Part shown: one piece after another, positions 39,300-49,539 of the stretch | Numbering within the stretch: the first letter of the stretch is position 1 | How the letters are laid out: each line of letters begins with the position of its first letter | Assembly: GCF_001458775.1 (NCBI RefSeq) | Contig: NZ_CZPZ01000002.1 | Coordinates: 1-64,000 of the forward strand | Direction of reading: 5' to 3' | Length of the DNA: 64,000 nt | DNA from: Candidatus Nitrospira nitrificans | Lineage (GTDB): Bacteria > Nitrospirota > Nitrospiria > Nitrospirales > Nitrospiraceae | Made by a program: the position numbers and the translations under genes | Notes under the pieces: model-generated | The model's database searches: none | Seen by the model: only the letters and a program-made list of their open reading frames with translations | What the model was told of the DNA's origin: nothing

Positions 39300-39944
39300 A
39301 TGGCCTTGCCACAACTCAACCTTGATGCGCTTCGCAATGTGCCAGCCTCGCAAAAGGCCGCGCTCTTGCTCCTGCTCGTCGGCGGCATGATCGCCGGTTT
39401 CTATTTCTACATTGCAGAACCGAAGTCTGCAACGATTACGGCACTCGATGCTGAAAACGGCAGGTTGGAGAGTGAAATTCAAACACTTACGATTAAAGTG
39501 AAACATCTCGATGAGTTGGTTGCCGCCAATAAGCAGCTTGAAATTGAATTGGCTAAGAAAAAGGAACGTCTCCCTCCGGAAGAAGAAGCGATCATGTTGC
39601 TGAAGCAAGTGTCAGACCTTGGGGTGCGATTGGGACTCGACATCAGACTGTGGAAGCCAGGCGCTCAGGCGGAAGACGCCTCGAAGCTCTTCATCAAGAT
39701 GCCGGTTAGTGTGGAGGTTGCCGGGGCCTATCACACGGCTGCCCTGTTCTTCGATCGGATTAATCAACTCCCTCGGATAATTACGGTGTCGGGTCTTAAG
39801 ATGGGATCGCCGAAGATTGAACAAGGACGAATTGTCTCGCAAACGACGTTTGACCTGGTGGCATACGCTGCCCCTCAAGAAAAGCCCGCTTCCGGAGCAT
39901 CTTCTTCGACGAATGCTCCAAAAGTGGCTCAAGTTGGCAAATAG
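39300..39944 (+). CDS. pilO: Type IV pilus assembly protein PilO
   Basis: 214-residue inner-membrane partner of PilN. It has one N-terminal span (about 18-38, LLLLVGGMIAGFYFYI), a coiled coil (about 45-85) and a periplasmic domain with VEVAGAYHTAALFFDRINQL. It ends in a Ser/Ala-rich tail. It lies between pilN and pilP. Confidence 0.93.
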   Translation: MALPQLNLDALRNVPASQKAALLLLLVGGMIAGFYFYIAEPKSATITALDAENGRLESEIQTLTIKVKHLDELVAANKQLEIELAKKKERLPPEEEAIMLLKQVSDLGVRLGLDIRLWKPGAQAEDASKLFIKMPVSVEVAGAYHTAALFFDRINQLPRIITVSGLKMGSPKIEQGRIVSQTTFDLVAYAAPQEKPASGASSSTNAPKVAQVGK

Positions 39945-39946
39945 TT

Positions 39947-40549
39947 ATGAGTAAGAAACCTAGAGAATCTACGCTGATCATTGGAGCCAGCCTGGTGTGC
40001 GTCATCCTTTCAGGAAGCCTCGGCGCACAGGCCGAGCCTTCCCCCGTTCCTGGGATGATCGTTCCGATGCGGCAAGATGTGCTCAAGTTACCTGCTGTGC
40101 CGGAAATCCAGAGAACGGCTCCGCAACCTACAGAAGCGCCATCGTCTGAGGTGAACATTCGCGTGCCGTCTCAGCTTTCCTTACCTGACGGTGTGGTTGG
40201 GAGTGGGTATGACCCTTCCGGTCGTCGAGATCCATTTGCTCCCATCATCCAGGAGCTTCAACCGGGAAAGACGGATACAACCCTTCCACCTTTGCAACGC
40301 GTGACCATGACAGAGCTCAATCTCATTGCCATTGTATGGGGGGCATATGGTTATACCGCAATGGTCCAGACCCCGGACGGATATGGGTACACCGTTCGAC
40401 GGGGAACGAGGATCGGGCAAAACAACGGAGTGGTCAGCGCCGTGACCGAGCGCGGCATCATTGTCCAGGAACGGTTCACTGACGTGTATGGCAAGAAGCA
40501 GGAGCGAGAACATGTCAAGCTTCTACATCCCAAAGAGGGCTCAGAATGA
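39947..40549 (+). CDS. pilP: Type IV pilus assembly protein PilP
   Basis: 200-residue periplasmic protein linking PilNO to the PilQ secretin. A signal peptide is visible (cut near AQA-EPS). No lipobox is obvious, unlike the classical PilP lipoprotein. The family motif YDPSGRRDPFAPI is at about residues 84-96 and the beta-domain contains GYGYTVRRGTRIGQNNG. It overlaps pilQ by 4 bases. Confidence 0.92.
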   Translation: MSKKPRESTLIIGASLVCVILSGSLGAQAEPSPVPGMIVPMRQDVLKLPAVPEIQRTAPQPTEAPSSEVNIRVPSQLSLPDGVVGSGYDPSGRRDPFAPIIQELQPGKTDTTLPPLQRVTMTELNLIAIVWGAYGYTAMVQTPDGYGYTVRRGTRIGQNNGVVSAVTERGIIVQERFTDVYGKKQEREHVKLLHPKEGSE

Positions 40550-42525
40550 AACCACTATCTTCTCGTGCGGGTAATGTCCTGACTGCTGGATGTTTCATCG
40601 GAGCCTTGGGGGTGTCGCTCACTGCTCTGACCATATGTGCCCAGGGGCCCGCCGTTGCCGAGGAGATCGGCAGGATAAAACAAGGTGATGCCACGCAGAC
40701 AGAAATGGCCGCAACGCGATTGTTGGCACAGGCCGTGACCGCCATCGAGGTGCGTCCCGAAACCGATATGGTGACCGTCGTGGTTGCCGGGGATGGCCAA
40801 CTATTTCCCGAGGCGAATTTCTTGGATGAATCCCGGTTAATCGTCGATATTCCTGCCGTATCGTCCACCCTGAGGCGATCGGTCGTACGAGCCGACCATT
40901 ACTTGCTTAAAAAAATCAGGGTAGGCCACCATGCTGATAAGGTCAGGCTGGTGTTCGATGTGTCCGAACGCCCCGTGTTTTCTTTGACTCGAGAGGATAA
41001 TAAGCTCTTGATCACCTTGAAGCCGAGCGAGCGGAGAACGCCGGCTGTTGTCGCTGCGCACATTGATGGTGGGGAGCTCAGCTCAGTTCGCACTCAAGCC
41101 CGCAATACGTTGTTCGAGCCGGCGAATCGTGTGGGCAAAAGGGCGATGCGAATCATCGGCCCCGCGCAGGCTCAGTTCAAGGTGCAGCGTGTCCAGATGG
41201 CTGGAGAAAGTGCTCCGGCTGACAAGGACGACCGATCCGACGATATTATCGTAGGGCAAACACGATTTGTCGGTCGGCGCATCTCGCTCGACTTTCAGCA
41301 GGCCGACATTACCAACATTCTTCGTTTGATCGCCGAGGTCAGTGGCTTCAACATGGTCGTTGGGGAAGGCGTCAAATCGAAAGTGACCATGAAACTGGTC
41401 AGTGTGCCATGGGACCAGGCCCTGGATATGCTGTTGAAGATGAATGGGCTCGGCATGATTCGCCAAGGAAGTATTGTGTGGATCGATTCCTTGGCAAATA
41501 TAGGCAAGCAGCAGGATGAAGAAGCCCGTGCTAGAGAATCCAAGACCAAAGCGGAAGAACTCGTCGACCGCGTCTTTTATATCAGGCATATCGTGGCTCA
41601 GGAGCTCATGATGACACTGCGGCAGAACTTGAGTCCACGCGGCGTCATGCAATTTAATGCGGGGAGTAACGCATTGGTTGTGCGAGATACTGAATCCAAA
41701 TTGGCCGTCATCAAGCAGCTGGTGGACGGACTTGATCTCGAGGTCCCTCAGGTTCAGATTGAAGCGCGCATCGTCCAAGCCGATACCGTGTATGCGAGAG
41801 GCTTGGGGATTCAGTGGGGGTTCCAAGCGGGCAATCGCACCCCCACGGATTTCTTTGCCCTCTCGAATATTACCGGCCCATTTGGGCAAATAGCCGGGAC
41901 AGGGGGGAGCACGATCGATCGAAGCTTTTTGGTTAATCTGCCGGCTCAGGTCGGTGGATTGCCGGCTGTCCCGTCGATCGGCTGGACCTTTGGGAAACTC
42001 GGTGGCGACTTTGCCTTGGATATGCGGCTCTCAGCCGGAGAGTTGCTCGGGTTAAGTAAGGTCATCGCAGCGCCGAAGATCACCACATTGGATAAGCGCG
42101 AAGCGAAGATCTCACAGGGCGAATCGATTCCCTTTCAGACAACATCCTTACAGGGTACGCAAACGACGTTTGTCGATGCAAACTTGGAGTTGAATGTCAC
42201 GCCCCAGATCACCTCTCGCGATCCAAAGGAAGACGGAAAGAGGATTATGCTTCGTGTGCGGGCGACTCGAAATGCTGTCGGAGCACGGAGCAATCCGGCT
42301 GGGCCGAGCATCGATCGACGAGAAGCGACCACACAGGTGGTTGTCCGAGACGGCGAAACCATGGTGATCGGTGGAGTCTTTGTTGATACTCAAAACAACA
42401 ATGTTCAAGGCGTCCCCTATTTGTCTCGCATGCCGGTGCTGGGGTGGTTGTTCAAGAACAAGTCCGAGGCGGTCTCAAAGCAAGAATTGCTGATCTTCCT
42501 CACGCCGACCATTATCAAGACCTAA
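40546..42525 (+). CDS. pilQ: Type IV pilus secretin PilQ
   Basis: 659-residue outer-membrane secretin. A signal peptide (ending near AVAEE) is followed by one AMIN domain (about 60-160) that binds peptidoglycan. A secretin N0/STN domain (about 246-320, ISLDFQQADITNILRLIAEV) and an N1 domain follow. The C-terminal secretin domain (about 400-659) ends FKNKSEAVSKQELLIFLTP. Many relatives have two AMIN domains. It is last in pilMNOPQ. Confidence 0.95.
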   Translation: MKPLSSRAGNVLTAGCFIGALGVSLTALTICAQGPAVAEEIGRIKQGDATQTEMAATRLLAQAVTAIEVRPETDMVTVVVAGDGQLFPEANFLDESRLIVDIPAVSSTLRRSVVRADHYLLKKIRVGHHADKVRLVFDVSERPVFSLTREDNKLLITLKPSERRTPAVVAAHIDGGELSSVRTQARNTLFEPANRVGKRAMRIIGPAQAQFKVQRVQMAGESAPADKDDRSDDIIVGQTRFVGRRISLDFQQADITNILRLIAEVSGFNMVVGEGVKSKVTMKLVSVPWDQALDMLLKMNGLGMIRQGSIVWIDSLANIGKQQDEEARARESKTKAEELVDRVFYIRHIVAQELMMTLRQNLSPRGVMQFNAGSNALVVRDTESKLAVIKQLVDGLDLEVPQVQIEARIVQADTVYARGLGIQWGFQAGNRTPTDFFALSNITGPFGQIAGTGGSTIDRSFLVNLPAQVGGLPAVPSIGWTFGKLGGDFALDMRLSAGELLGLSKVIAAPKITTLDKREAKISQGESIPFQTTSLQGTQTTFVDANLELNVTPQITSRDPKEDGKRIMLRVRATRNAVGARSNPAGPSIDRREATTQVVVRDGETMVIGGVFVDTQNNNVQGVPYLSRMPVLGWLFKNKSEAVSKQELLIFLTPTIIKT

Positions 42526-42550
42526 GGGTTATTCCGCTTCCGTGATCACC

Positions 42551-42588
42551 AAGAGCCTGGTGATGCGATTCAGCATCATCAGGCTCTT
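42551..42588 (+). terminator. Hairpin after pilQ, probable terminator
   Basis: A 15-bp stem (AAGAGCCTGGTGATG at 42551-42565 with CATCATCAGGCTCTT at 42574-42588, one G-T wobble) and an 8-base loop, 25 bases after the pilQ stop. The following sequence GCGTTTA has only a short T run, so termination efficiency is uncertain. Confidence 0.65.
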
Positions 42589-42766
42589 GCGTTTATCCCG
42601 AAGAGAGTGCGGCACGCCATCCAGGATTTAAGCGCTCGCGCGGAACATGACCGTCTTTTTAGTCTTGCCTGGGCTGTGATACGATGCCCGTCCCGTGGAT
42701 GTTCGCGCGCGATCGCGGCATGAACTGAAATGCCGCGTCACTCCATCGACTCTCTAGGACTACGAA

Positions 42767-43876
42767 ATGACTGCGCTCTTCACCGTTCCCGTTTCGTTAT
42801 CTGAAAGAAGTTACGAGATTGTGATTCAGGCCGGACTGTTGGCGAGGCTTGGTCGGAGATTGAAGGAGGAAGGTGTAGGAGGAAAGGTTGGAATCGTAAC
42901 GGATCGGCACGTCGCCCGGCACTATCTCAAGAATAGTCTGGAGGCGGTTAAGCGGTGCGGGATTGAACCGATTCCGATCATTCTGACTCCCGGAGAGCGG
43001 TCGAAAACGCTGAAAACGGTAGAGCAGATCCTCGACGTGTTGGCGCGTCATCGGTTTGAGCGGTCGTCGATGCTCGTGGCGCTCGGCGGAGGCGTCGTGG
43101 GCGACATGACCGGGTTTGCCGCATCGATCTACCAACGTGGTATTTCTTATTTCCAGGTGCCGACGACGATTGTGGCACAGGTCGATTCCAGCGTCGGAGG
43201 GAAGACGGGTGTCGACCATCGGCTCGGGAAGAATCTGATCGGGTCGTTTTATCAACCGCGCGCTGTCTGGATCGATCCGTTGACGCTTCATACGTTGCCT
43301 GCTCGGGAAGTAGTTGCCGGGCTGGCCGAGGTCATCAAATACGGAATCATTGCGGACAAGTCCTTCTTCGCTTATCTGCAGCGGCATATGCTGGCGTTGC
43401 GGAGGCAAGCACCGGGCATCGTCGCGACCGTGGTGAAGCGCTCCTGTGAGATCAAGGCTGAGGTCGTGGCTGCGGATGAGCGAGAATCCGATCGCAGGCG
43501 AATCCTCAACTATGGGCATACCATCGGACATGCCCTTGAAGCGTTGGGGGGATACCAGTCCCTTGTCCATGGAGAAGCGGTGGGAATCGGATTGGTACAG
43601 GAAGCCGAACTCGCCTGTTTTCAGGAGATCTGTTCTCGTGCAGTGGTCGAAGCGATTCGGCGCTTGGTAAAGGAAGCGGGGTTGAGTGATTGTATGCCGC
43701 CGTGGACCTCGAAGCGAATATGGAAGGCCATGTTGCATGATAAGAAGGTGTCGGGAGGGCAGGTCATCGGGGTGTGGCCCGAATGTATTGGACAGGTACG
43801 GATAGGGCCGATCGACAAACAGACGTTTGAGCAGTGGCATGCCGTTTCACGAGCGTCCCCGCAGCGTCATGTCTAA
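42767..43876 (+). CDS. aroB: 3-dehydroquinate synthase
   Basis: 369-residue enzyme of the shikimate pathway, converting DAHP to 3-dehydroquinate with NAD and a divalent metal. NAD-binding GGGVVGDMTGFAASIYQRG, the PTTIVAQVDSSVGGKTGVD segment and the metal-binding His region HTIGHALEALGGY...HGEAVGIG are present. The 240-bp leader contains the pilQ hairpin and an 8-bp hairpin (CGCGGCAT/ATGCCGCG at 42714-42737). Confidence 0.97.
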   Translation: MTALFTVPVSLSERSYEIVIQAGLLARLGRRLKEEGVGGKVGIVTDRHVARHYLKNSLEAVKRCGIEPIPIILTPGERSKTLKTVEQILDVLARHRFERSSMLVALGGGVVGDMTGFAASIYQRGISYFQVPTTIVAQVDSSVGGKTGVDHRLGKNLIGSFYQPRAVWIDPLTLHTLPAREVVAGLAEVIKYGIIADKSFFAYLQRHMLALRRQAPGIVATVVKRSCEIKAEVVAADERESDRRRILNYGHTIGHALEALGGYQSLVHGEAVGIGLVQEAELACFQEICSRAVVEAIRRLVKEAGLSDCMPPWTSKRIWKAMLHDKKVSGGQVIGVWPECIGQVRIGPIDKQTFEQWHAVSRASPQRHV

Positions 43877-43972
43877 GTACGGATCCCTTGCCCCTCGAGC
43901 GGAGTCGAGATGAGCCGCTCTTCTGTGTCGCGCACGATCGGACAGCGGCGATAAGCAGGTTCCCGGAGTTCT

Positions 43973-45760
43973 ATGCAGACGTTGCGCATCGCGATGGCAC
44001 AGATGAACCCGACTGTCGGGGATCTAACCGGTAACCTCCGCCGTATCAAGAGCTGCCTCCGAGAAGCGAAGAAAGTCAACGCTGATCTAGTCGTGTTCCC
44101 TGAACTGGCCGTTACCGGCGCTCCTCCCGAAGATCTCCTTCTCAAAGCACAGTTTGTCGCAGAGAACGTACGGATTCTCAACGAGATCGCCCAGGCCTGT
44201 CACGGATTCGTTGCGGTGGTCGGGTACGTAAGACAAGGAGATCAACGCGATCCACCTTTCTTCCGTCCGTCGGTTCGCTCAGCCGGTCGACCTCCGCTCT
44301 ACAATGCGGCCGCATTGATTGCCGATCGCAGGGTAGTCGGGAGTTACAGTAAATGGTATTTGCCCAACTATGGTGTCTGCGATGAGAGCCGGTATTTTCT
44401 CCCGGGATGGAGACTCCCGATGCTTCTCGTCAACGGAACGACCATTGGGGTGACCATCTGCGAAGATATGTGGTCGCCGGAAGGGCCCGCCTCTGTATAC
44501 GCAGCGGCCGGCGCCGAGGTGATCGTCACGATCGATGCCTCTCCCTTTCATATCGGCAACAGTAATTCGAGGGAACAGATGCTCGCGACGAGCGCTCGTG
44601 AACAGGGAGTCATTGTCGCGTATACGAATATGGTCGGCGGTCAAGACGAGCTGGTTTTCGAAGGGAACAGCGTGATTCTGGACCGATCCGGCACGGTGGT
44701 TGCCCGTGGCCAAGCGTTTCAGGAAGAACTGCTGGTGGCTGATGTGATCGTGGAAGCCCGGTCACGTGGGCGTATGGCGCATGGACGAAAATCGGCATGG
44801 ATTCGAAAAACCGTTTCGGCCATCGATCGTCTCGTGGTGAAGAGGACCGCCATCAACAAGAAGAAGCGGACTCGAATCGTGCCAAGAGTAGCAGAGCAAT
44901 CGGATGAGATCGAAGCGGTGTACCGAGCCCTGGTACTGGCCGTGAAGGATTATGTCCGCAAGAATGGATTTACCCGCGTGGTGCTTGGGGTGAGCGGCGG
45001 CGTCGATTCTGCAGTGACCGCGGCCATTGCGGTGGATGCGATTGGCGCCGAACACGTGCTCGGCATCTTCATGCCGTCTCCGTACACCTCGGGGGAAAGC
45101 GAAGAGGATGTCGTGGAACTGGCACGGTGCCTCCGCATCGACTTGCAGACCATCCCGATTGCTCCGACATTTGATGCCTATCGACGGTCGCTGGCGCCTT
45201 CATTTGTCGATTGCGCAGAAGACGCGACCGAAGAAAACCTCCAGGCTCGCATTCGCGGCAATCTCCTCATGGCCCTATCCAATAAGTTCGGGCATCTGGT
45301 ATTGACCACGGGAAACAAAAGCGAGATGAGCGTGGGGTACTCGACGCTGTACGGCGATATGGCCGGCGGGTTCGCCGTCATCAAGGATGTGCCGAAGACG
45401 ATGGTATACGGCCTGGCGAGGTTCCGCAATGCCCTCGATCCGTCGCCGGTGATTCCCGTGCGCATTCTGGACCGACCGCCGACCGCTGAGTTGAGACTGA
45501 ATCAAAAGGATGAGGATTCCCTTCCCCCGTACGCTGTGCTCGATCCCATTCTGCGGGCGTATGTCGAAGACGACCGCTCATTCGCCGATATCGTCGAGGC
45601 GGGGTTCGATCGCGCAACGGTCTCGCGCGTGGTCAGAATGGTGGACAGCAGCGAGTTCAAGCGACGTCAGGCGCCCCTCGGTGTCAAGATCACCCACCGG
45701 GCGTTGGGCAGGGACCGGCGGATGCCGATTACGAACGGCTATCGGATCAAGCCGAAGTAG
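43973..45760 (+). CDS. nadE: Glutamine-dependent NAD+ synthetase
   Basis: 595-residue two-domain enzyme. The N-terminal nitrilase-type glutaminase (about 1-270) has its triad in FPELAVTG (Glu), YSKWYLPNYGVCDE (Lys) and TICEDMWSPE (Cys). The C-terminal synthetase (about 310-595) has the ATP pyrophosphatase motif SGGVDS and KSEMSVGYSTLYGDMAGGFA. It amidates nicotinic acid adenine dinucleotide. It lies 96 bp after aroB and may share its transcript. Confidence 0.97.
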   Translation: MQTLRIAMAQMNPTVGDLTGNLRRIKSCLREAKKVNADLVVFPELAVTGAPPEDLLLKAQFVAENVRILNEIAQACHGFVAVVGYVRQGDQRDPPFFRPSVRSAGRPPLYNAAALIADRRVVGSYSKWYLPNYGVCDESRYFLPGWRLPMLLVNGTTIGVTICEDMWSPEGPASVYAAAGAEVIVTIDASPFHIGNSNSREQMLATSAREQGVIVAYTNMVGGQDELVFEGNSVILDRSGTVVARGQAFQEELLVADVIVEARSRGRMAHGRKSAWIRKTVSAIDRLVVKRTAINKKKRTRIVPRVAEQSDEIEAVYRALVLAVKDYVRKNGFTRVVLGVSGGVDSAVTAAIAVDAIGAEHVLGIFMPSPYTSGESEEDVVELARCLRIDLQTIPIAPTFDAYRRSLAPSFVDCAEDATEENLQARIRGNLLMALSNKFGHLVLTTGNKSEMSVGYSTLYGDMAGGFAVIKDVPKTMVYGLARFRNALDPSPVIPVRILDRPPTAELRLNQKDEDSLPPYAVLDPILRAYVEDDRSFADIVEAGFDRATVSRVVRMVDSSEFKRRQAPLGVKITHRALGRDRRMPITNGYRIKPK

Positions 45761-45797
45761 CTCGCCGGTTCTCTTTCCTGATCATCCGATGCCACGC

Positions 45798-45828
45798 AAG
45801 CCTGTATCTAATGATTCCGGACAGGCTT
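45798..45828 (+). terminator. Weak hairpin downstream of nadE
   Basis: An 8-bp perfect stem, AAGCCTGT (45798-45805) with ACAGGCTT (45821-45828), and a 15-base loop, 37 bases after the nadE stop. There is no T run. It could be a Rho-assisted end or a processing site; support is limited to the inverted repeat. Confidence 0.3.
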
Positions 45829-45937
45829 GAAGTGCTTGGATGCGTGCTTCTACGGCGTCCTGCCGTATTCACGTGATGCGCAGAGCGCAAGCCGACAAGA
45901 ATTCGAGCCATTTCGTTGAAATTGCACGATTTCCACG

Positions 45938-45966
45938 TTGAGTGATAGGAAAGGATGGGCTATGAT
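45938..45966 (+). promoter_or_regulatory. Sigma-70-type promoter upstream of glnB
   Basis: TTGAGT at 45938-45943, a 17-base spacer and TATGAT at 45961-45966, leaving a leader of about 85 bases before glnB. No convincing sigma-54 (-24/-12) element was found in the 298-bp nadE-glnB gap, although rpoN is encoded nearby. Confidence 0.65.
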
Positions 45967-46031
45967 GGCTGCCCGGTCGGTTGGGCGCCGCTTCTCAACG
46001 GAGTCATCGAAGAGCCGTCGGAGGCTGCTGA

Positions 46032-46397
<366 letters not shown>

Positions 46398-46454
46398 CGG
46401 CAAGGTCCAAGCGGTAGAACACCATCGCGGAGGATCTTTCAAAGGAGGAAACGT

Positions 46455-47864
46455 ATGAACGTGCGCGAAGTATTGGAGTTCGCCAAGAAACACCGGGTTC
46501 AGATGGTGGACCTGAAGTTCGTCGATTTGCCAGGCGTGTGGCAGCATATGACGATCCCGGTGAGCGAACTGACGGAGAACTTGTTCAAGGATGGATCCGG
46601 CCTTGATGGATCGTCGATCCGCGGCTGGAAGGCCATCAACAACAGTGACTTGTTGATGGTGCCTGATCCGGCAACCGCCTGCTTGGACCCCTTCACCGCA
46701 GTCCCGACACTCAGCTTGACCGGCAATGTCGTGGATCCGATTTCTCGCGAGAATTACGACCGTGATCCGAGATTCATCGCCCAAAAGGCGGAGAAGTATC
46801 TGCAGAGCACCAAGATCGGCGACAACTCATTCTGGGGTCCGGAAGCCGAGTTTTTCATCTTCGATCACGCCCGGTACGACCAAACCAGCCACAGCGGCTT
46901 CTATTATCTGGACTCGGAAGAAGGGGCCTGGAACATGGGGCAAGAGGGGGTCAACCTGGGCGGCAAGATCCGCCATAAGCAAGGATATTTCCCGGTGGCT
47001 CCGGCCGATACCCAGCAAGACATCCGCAGCGAAATGGTGCTGGAGATGGAGAAAGTCGGCATCGAGGTGGAGAAGCATCATCACGAGACGGCCTCGGCCG
47101 GTCAGGCCGAAATCGACATCCGATTTGATTCTCTCTTGCGAACCGCGGATAAGATGATGCTGTACAAGTACATCGTCAAAAATGTCGCGCGCCGGCATGG
47201 AAAAACCGTGACCTTCATGCCGAAGCCGCTTTTCAGCGATGCCGGATCCGGAATGCATACGCACCAGAGCATCTGGAAGGATGGGAAACCCCTCTTTGCC
47301 GGGAAAGACTATGCCGGGATCTCGCAGCTCTGTTTGTATTATATCGGCGGCATTCTGAAACATGCGCCGGCGCTGGCGGCGTTTACGAATCCGACGACGA
47401 ATTCGTACAAGCGCATCACGCCGGGGTTCGAAGCGCCGGTGCTGCTGGCCTATTCCAGCCGAAACCGATCAGCCGGCATCCGCATTCCCATGTATTCCCC
47501 GAGCCCAAAGGCCAAGCGGATCGAAGTGCGGTTTCCCGATCCCTCCTGCAATCCGTATTTGGCCTTCTCCGCGATGCTCATGGCGGGGCTCGACGGCATT
47601 CAGAACAAGATCAATCCCGGCGAGCCGGCAGAAAAAGACCTCTACGATCTCGATCCGAAGGAGGCGGCGAGCATCCCCACCATGCCCGGGAGTCTCGATG
47701 AGGCGCTCAACAGCTTGGAGAAGGATTATCAGTTCCTGCTCAAGGGGGAGGTGTTTACCGAGGATCTGATCGAGGCCTGGATCGGCTATAAGCGGAGCAA
47801 GGAGATCGATCCGATGCGTCTGCGTCCGCACCCATACGAGTTTTTTCTCTATTACGACGTCTAG
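46455..47864 (+). CDS. glnA: Glutamine synthetase, type I
   Basis: 469-residue GSI-beta enzyme making glutamine from glutamate and ammonia. It has [12 protein letters not shown]-like [13 protein letters not shown], the metal-binding [12 protein letters not shown] and [20 protein letters not shown]. The adenylylation tyrosine Tyr397 in [10 protein letters not shown] is conserved, so control by GlnE is possible. The start ATG at 46455 follows AAAGGAGG. Confidence 0.97.
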   Translation: MNVREVLEFAKKHRVQMVDLKFVDLPGVWQHMTIPVSELTENLFKDGSGLDGSSIRGWKAINNSDLLMVPDPATACLDPFTAVPTLSLTGNVVDPISRENYDRDPRFIAQKAEKYLQSTKIGDNSFWGPEAEFFIFDHARYDQTSHSGFYYLDSEEGAWNMGQEGVNLGGKIRHKQGYFPVAPADTQQDIRSEMVLEMEKVGIEVEKHHHETASAGQAEIDIRFDSLLRTADKMMLYKYIVKNVARRHGKTVTFMPKPLFSDAGSGMHTHQSIWKDGKPLFAGKDYAGISQLCLYYIGGILKHAPALAAFTNPTTNSYKRITPGFEAPVLLAYSSRNRSAGIRIPMYSPSPKAKRIEVRFPDPSCNPYLAFSAMLMAGLDGIQNKINPGEPAEKDLYDLDPKEAASIPTMPGSLDEALNSLEKDYQFLLKGEVFTEDLIEAWIGYKRSKEIDPMRLRPHPYEFFLYYDV

Positions 47865-47907
47865 CAAAGGCAAGCGGGGAACGGGCCGTACAGGCACGGG
47901 CCGACGG

Positions 47908-48327
47908 TCAGCGTTTCCCGCAAGCCGCCTTCCAGAGCGCGTGATTGGCATCGGCTTCTTCAATCGGCTGCCAGTTGCCGTTTTCAATGTAGCCGGACTT
48001 TGACCGGCCGGTGCCCATCTGCCGGGAAAACTCGATCACTTGGAGAACCCGCACGCGCGGTCGATCACAGTCAAATTCTTTGTGGATTTTCAGAGACAAG
48101 AAGCGCGTGGTGCTGTTCCACTTGAGATTCGTGAGCTGCCAGAGCGTCGCCCGTAGTCCCTTTCGCTGAATCCGGTCTGGATCGATGTAGATGGTCTCAA
48201 GGCCGGCTGGTTGGTATTGTTTTTCCACGGCCACCCACCCGGCATAGACCGGCCCAGCGCCACTGAGCAGCAGGGCAGCCAGAAAGAAGCATTGGATGGA
48301 GTCTGACTTGTTTCGCATCGAGCGCAT
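47908..48327 (-). CDS. Small secreted protein, surface-adhesin E-like
   Basis: About 139 residues. After the ATG at 48327 (a second ATG is at 48318) a signal peptide is visible, with cleavage near PVYA-GWV. The mature part has GLETIYIDPDRIQRKGLRAT and a Cys in KEFDCDRPRVRV. This layout (a Trp start, a YIDP strand, a conserved EFDC and a terminal Cys) resembles the surface-adhesin protein E-like domain, recalled by eye only. It is convergent with glnA, 43 bp away. No strong ribosome site is seen, so the start is uncertain. The role is unknown. Confidence 0.65.
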   Translation of the reverse strand: MRSMRNKSDSIQCFFLAALLLSGAGPVYAGWVAVEKQYQPAGLETIYIDPDRIQRKGLRATLWQLTNLKWNSTTRFLSLKIHKEFDCDRPRVRVLQVIEFSRQMGTGRSKSGYIENGNWQPIEEADANHALWKAACGKR

Positions 48328-48472
48328 GAGCGAGTGAATTTTGATGGGATGGACATACGGAGTCTTGGGGGGAAAAATCAAGCGGGAACGTGTGGAGCCT
48401 GGCCGCTTCATGGATCTCTTGAGCTCGACGCGCGCGTGAGGTATGCTCGCCCTCACAACCGAGGAGGGAACG

Positions 48473-49234
48473 ATGCCGAAACGGATACGTACCGGACTGA
48501 CGCGGAGTGACATTCTCGATCGGTATGTCGAGCGGTTCAAGCAGCAGCTGGTGAAATTCCAGCCGTTTCTCTCGCGCAAGCGCGGAGCGGTGTCGCTTGA
48601 AGATTTCGATGAAGCGACCGAAGAGCTGATCGGTCAGGTATTCGGCGCGGCCTCTGATGAGGCCGAGTCGTATTTCTATGCGAAAACAGGAGAATCGGCC
48701 CTCTTACCCGAAGAAGCCCAGGAAAGCGGAACCCATAATGTCGAGCGTGAGAGCCTCCAGCAGCGCCGCCAGGTGTTGGAGAGCTGCCTCGCGGATCTCG
48801 AGTTGCGTCGACGACTGCAGACGACGAGGAAAGGGAAGGGGATCGAGACGGCACTCGTCAAAGACTATATGTCACACGATGTCCGGAGCATCCATAAAGA
48901 CGCCACGATCAGACAAGCCGGACAATTGTTTCAGAAGCACAAGGTCGGCTCGCTGATCGTGGATGACGGGTCCCGCTATATCGGCATCATCACCGATTCC
49001 GATCTCACTCGCAGAGCGGTGGCCAAAGGGCTCGATCCCAATACGGCGACGGTCGTCAGCTGCATGAGCCGGTCGATCATCACGATCGAGGAAGACGAGT
49101 CCGTAGCCGATGCCATGTCGATGATGAAGAAGCAGAGCATCCGGCACTTACCCGTCACCGCCGATGCGACCATTATCGGAGTTCTCTCCGTGTCCGATCT
49201 CCTACGTGCTTTCGAAGATCAGCGATCTGCCTAG
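48473..49234 (+). CDS. CBS-domain pair protein
   Basis: 253-residue cytoplasmic protein. A helical N-terminal region (about 1-125) of unknown function is followed by two CBS motifs (about 130-248; SHDVRSIHKDATIRQAGQLF, then SRSIITIEEDESVADAMSMM). CBS pairs bind adenine nucleotides and usually regulate a partner. The start ATG at 48473 follows GAGGAGGGA and is preferred to an ATG at 48443. It is divergent from the small secreted protein gene. Confidence 0.88.
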   Translation: MPKRIRTGLTRSDILDRYVERFKQQLVKFQPFLSRKRGAVSLEDFDEATEELIGQVFGAASDEAESYFYAKTGESALLPEEAQESGTHNVERESLQQRRQVLESCLADLELRRRLQTTRKGKGIETALVKDYMSHDVRSIHKDATIRQAGQLFQKHKVGSLIVDDGSRYIGIITDSDLTRRAVAKGLDPNTATVVSCMSRSIITIEEDESVADAMSMMKKQSIRHLPVTADATIIGVLSVSDLLRAFEDQRSA

Positions 49235-49539
49235 CATCTGTTCTGCGCTGCGCATCGAGGAATGGACAGCACGGATTGCTGCGGGCCCCTACGACTCTCC
49301 CACATCTTCATTTTTTTGACGGATCCAGCCTCTGCCGATGTATCGTTCGTTCTGCAAATTGATCGGGAGCCAGTGTATGCTGATCACTGCACTCCGTTGT
49401 GATTTTCACACACTCGGCTTCGTGCTGATGGCAGTAAGCTATTGAAATCATGAGCATGCGATAGAATCTGTCAAGGCGCTGTTCTTGCTGGTACAGTTAC
49501 GTAGTTGCTGTGGCGCGCTACAACGTACGAGGATCCCAC
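49235..49539. other. 305-bp gene-free stretch
   Basis: No credible coding frame on either strand. A TTGACG at 49316-49321 is followed after 17 bases by TGTATC (49339-49344), a weak promoter candidate for the TPR gene downstream. Nothing else was recognised. Confidence 0.4.
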
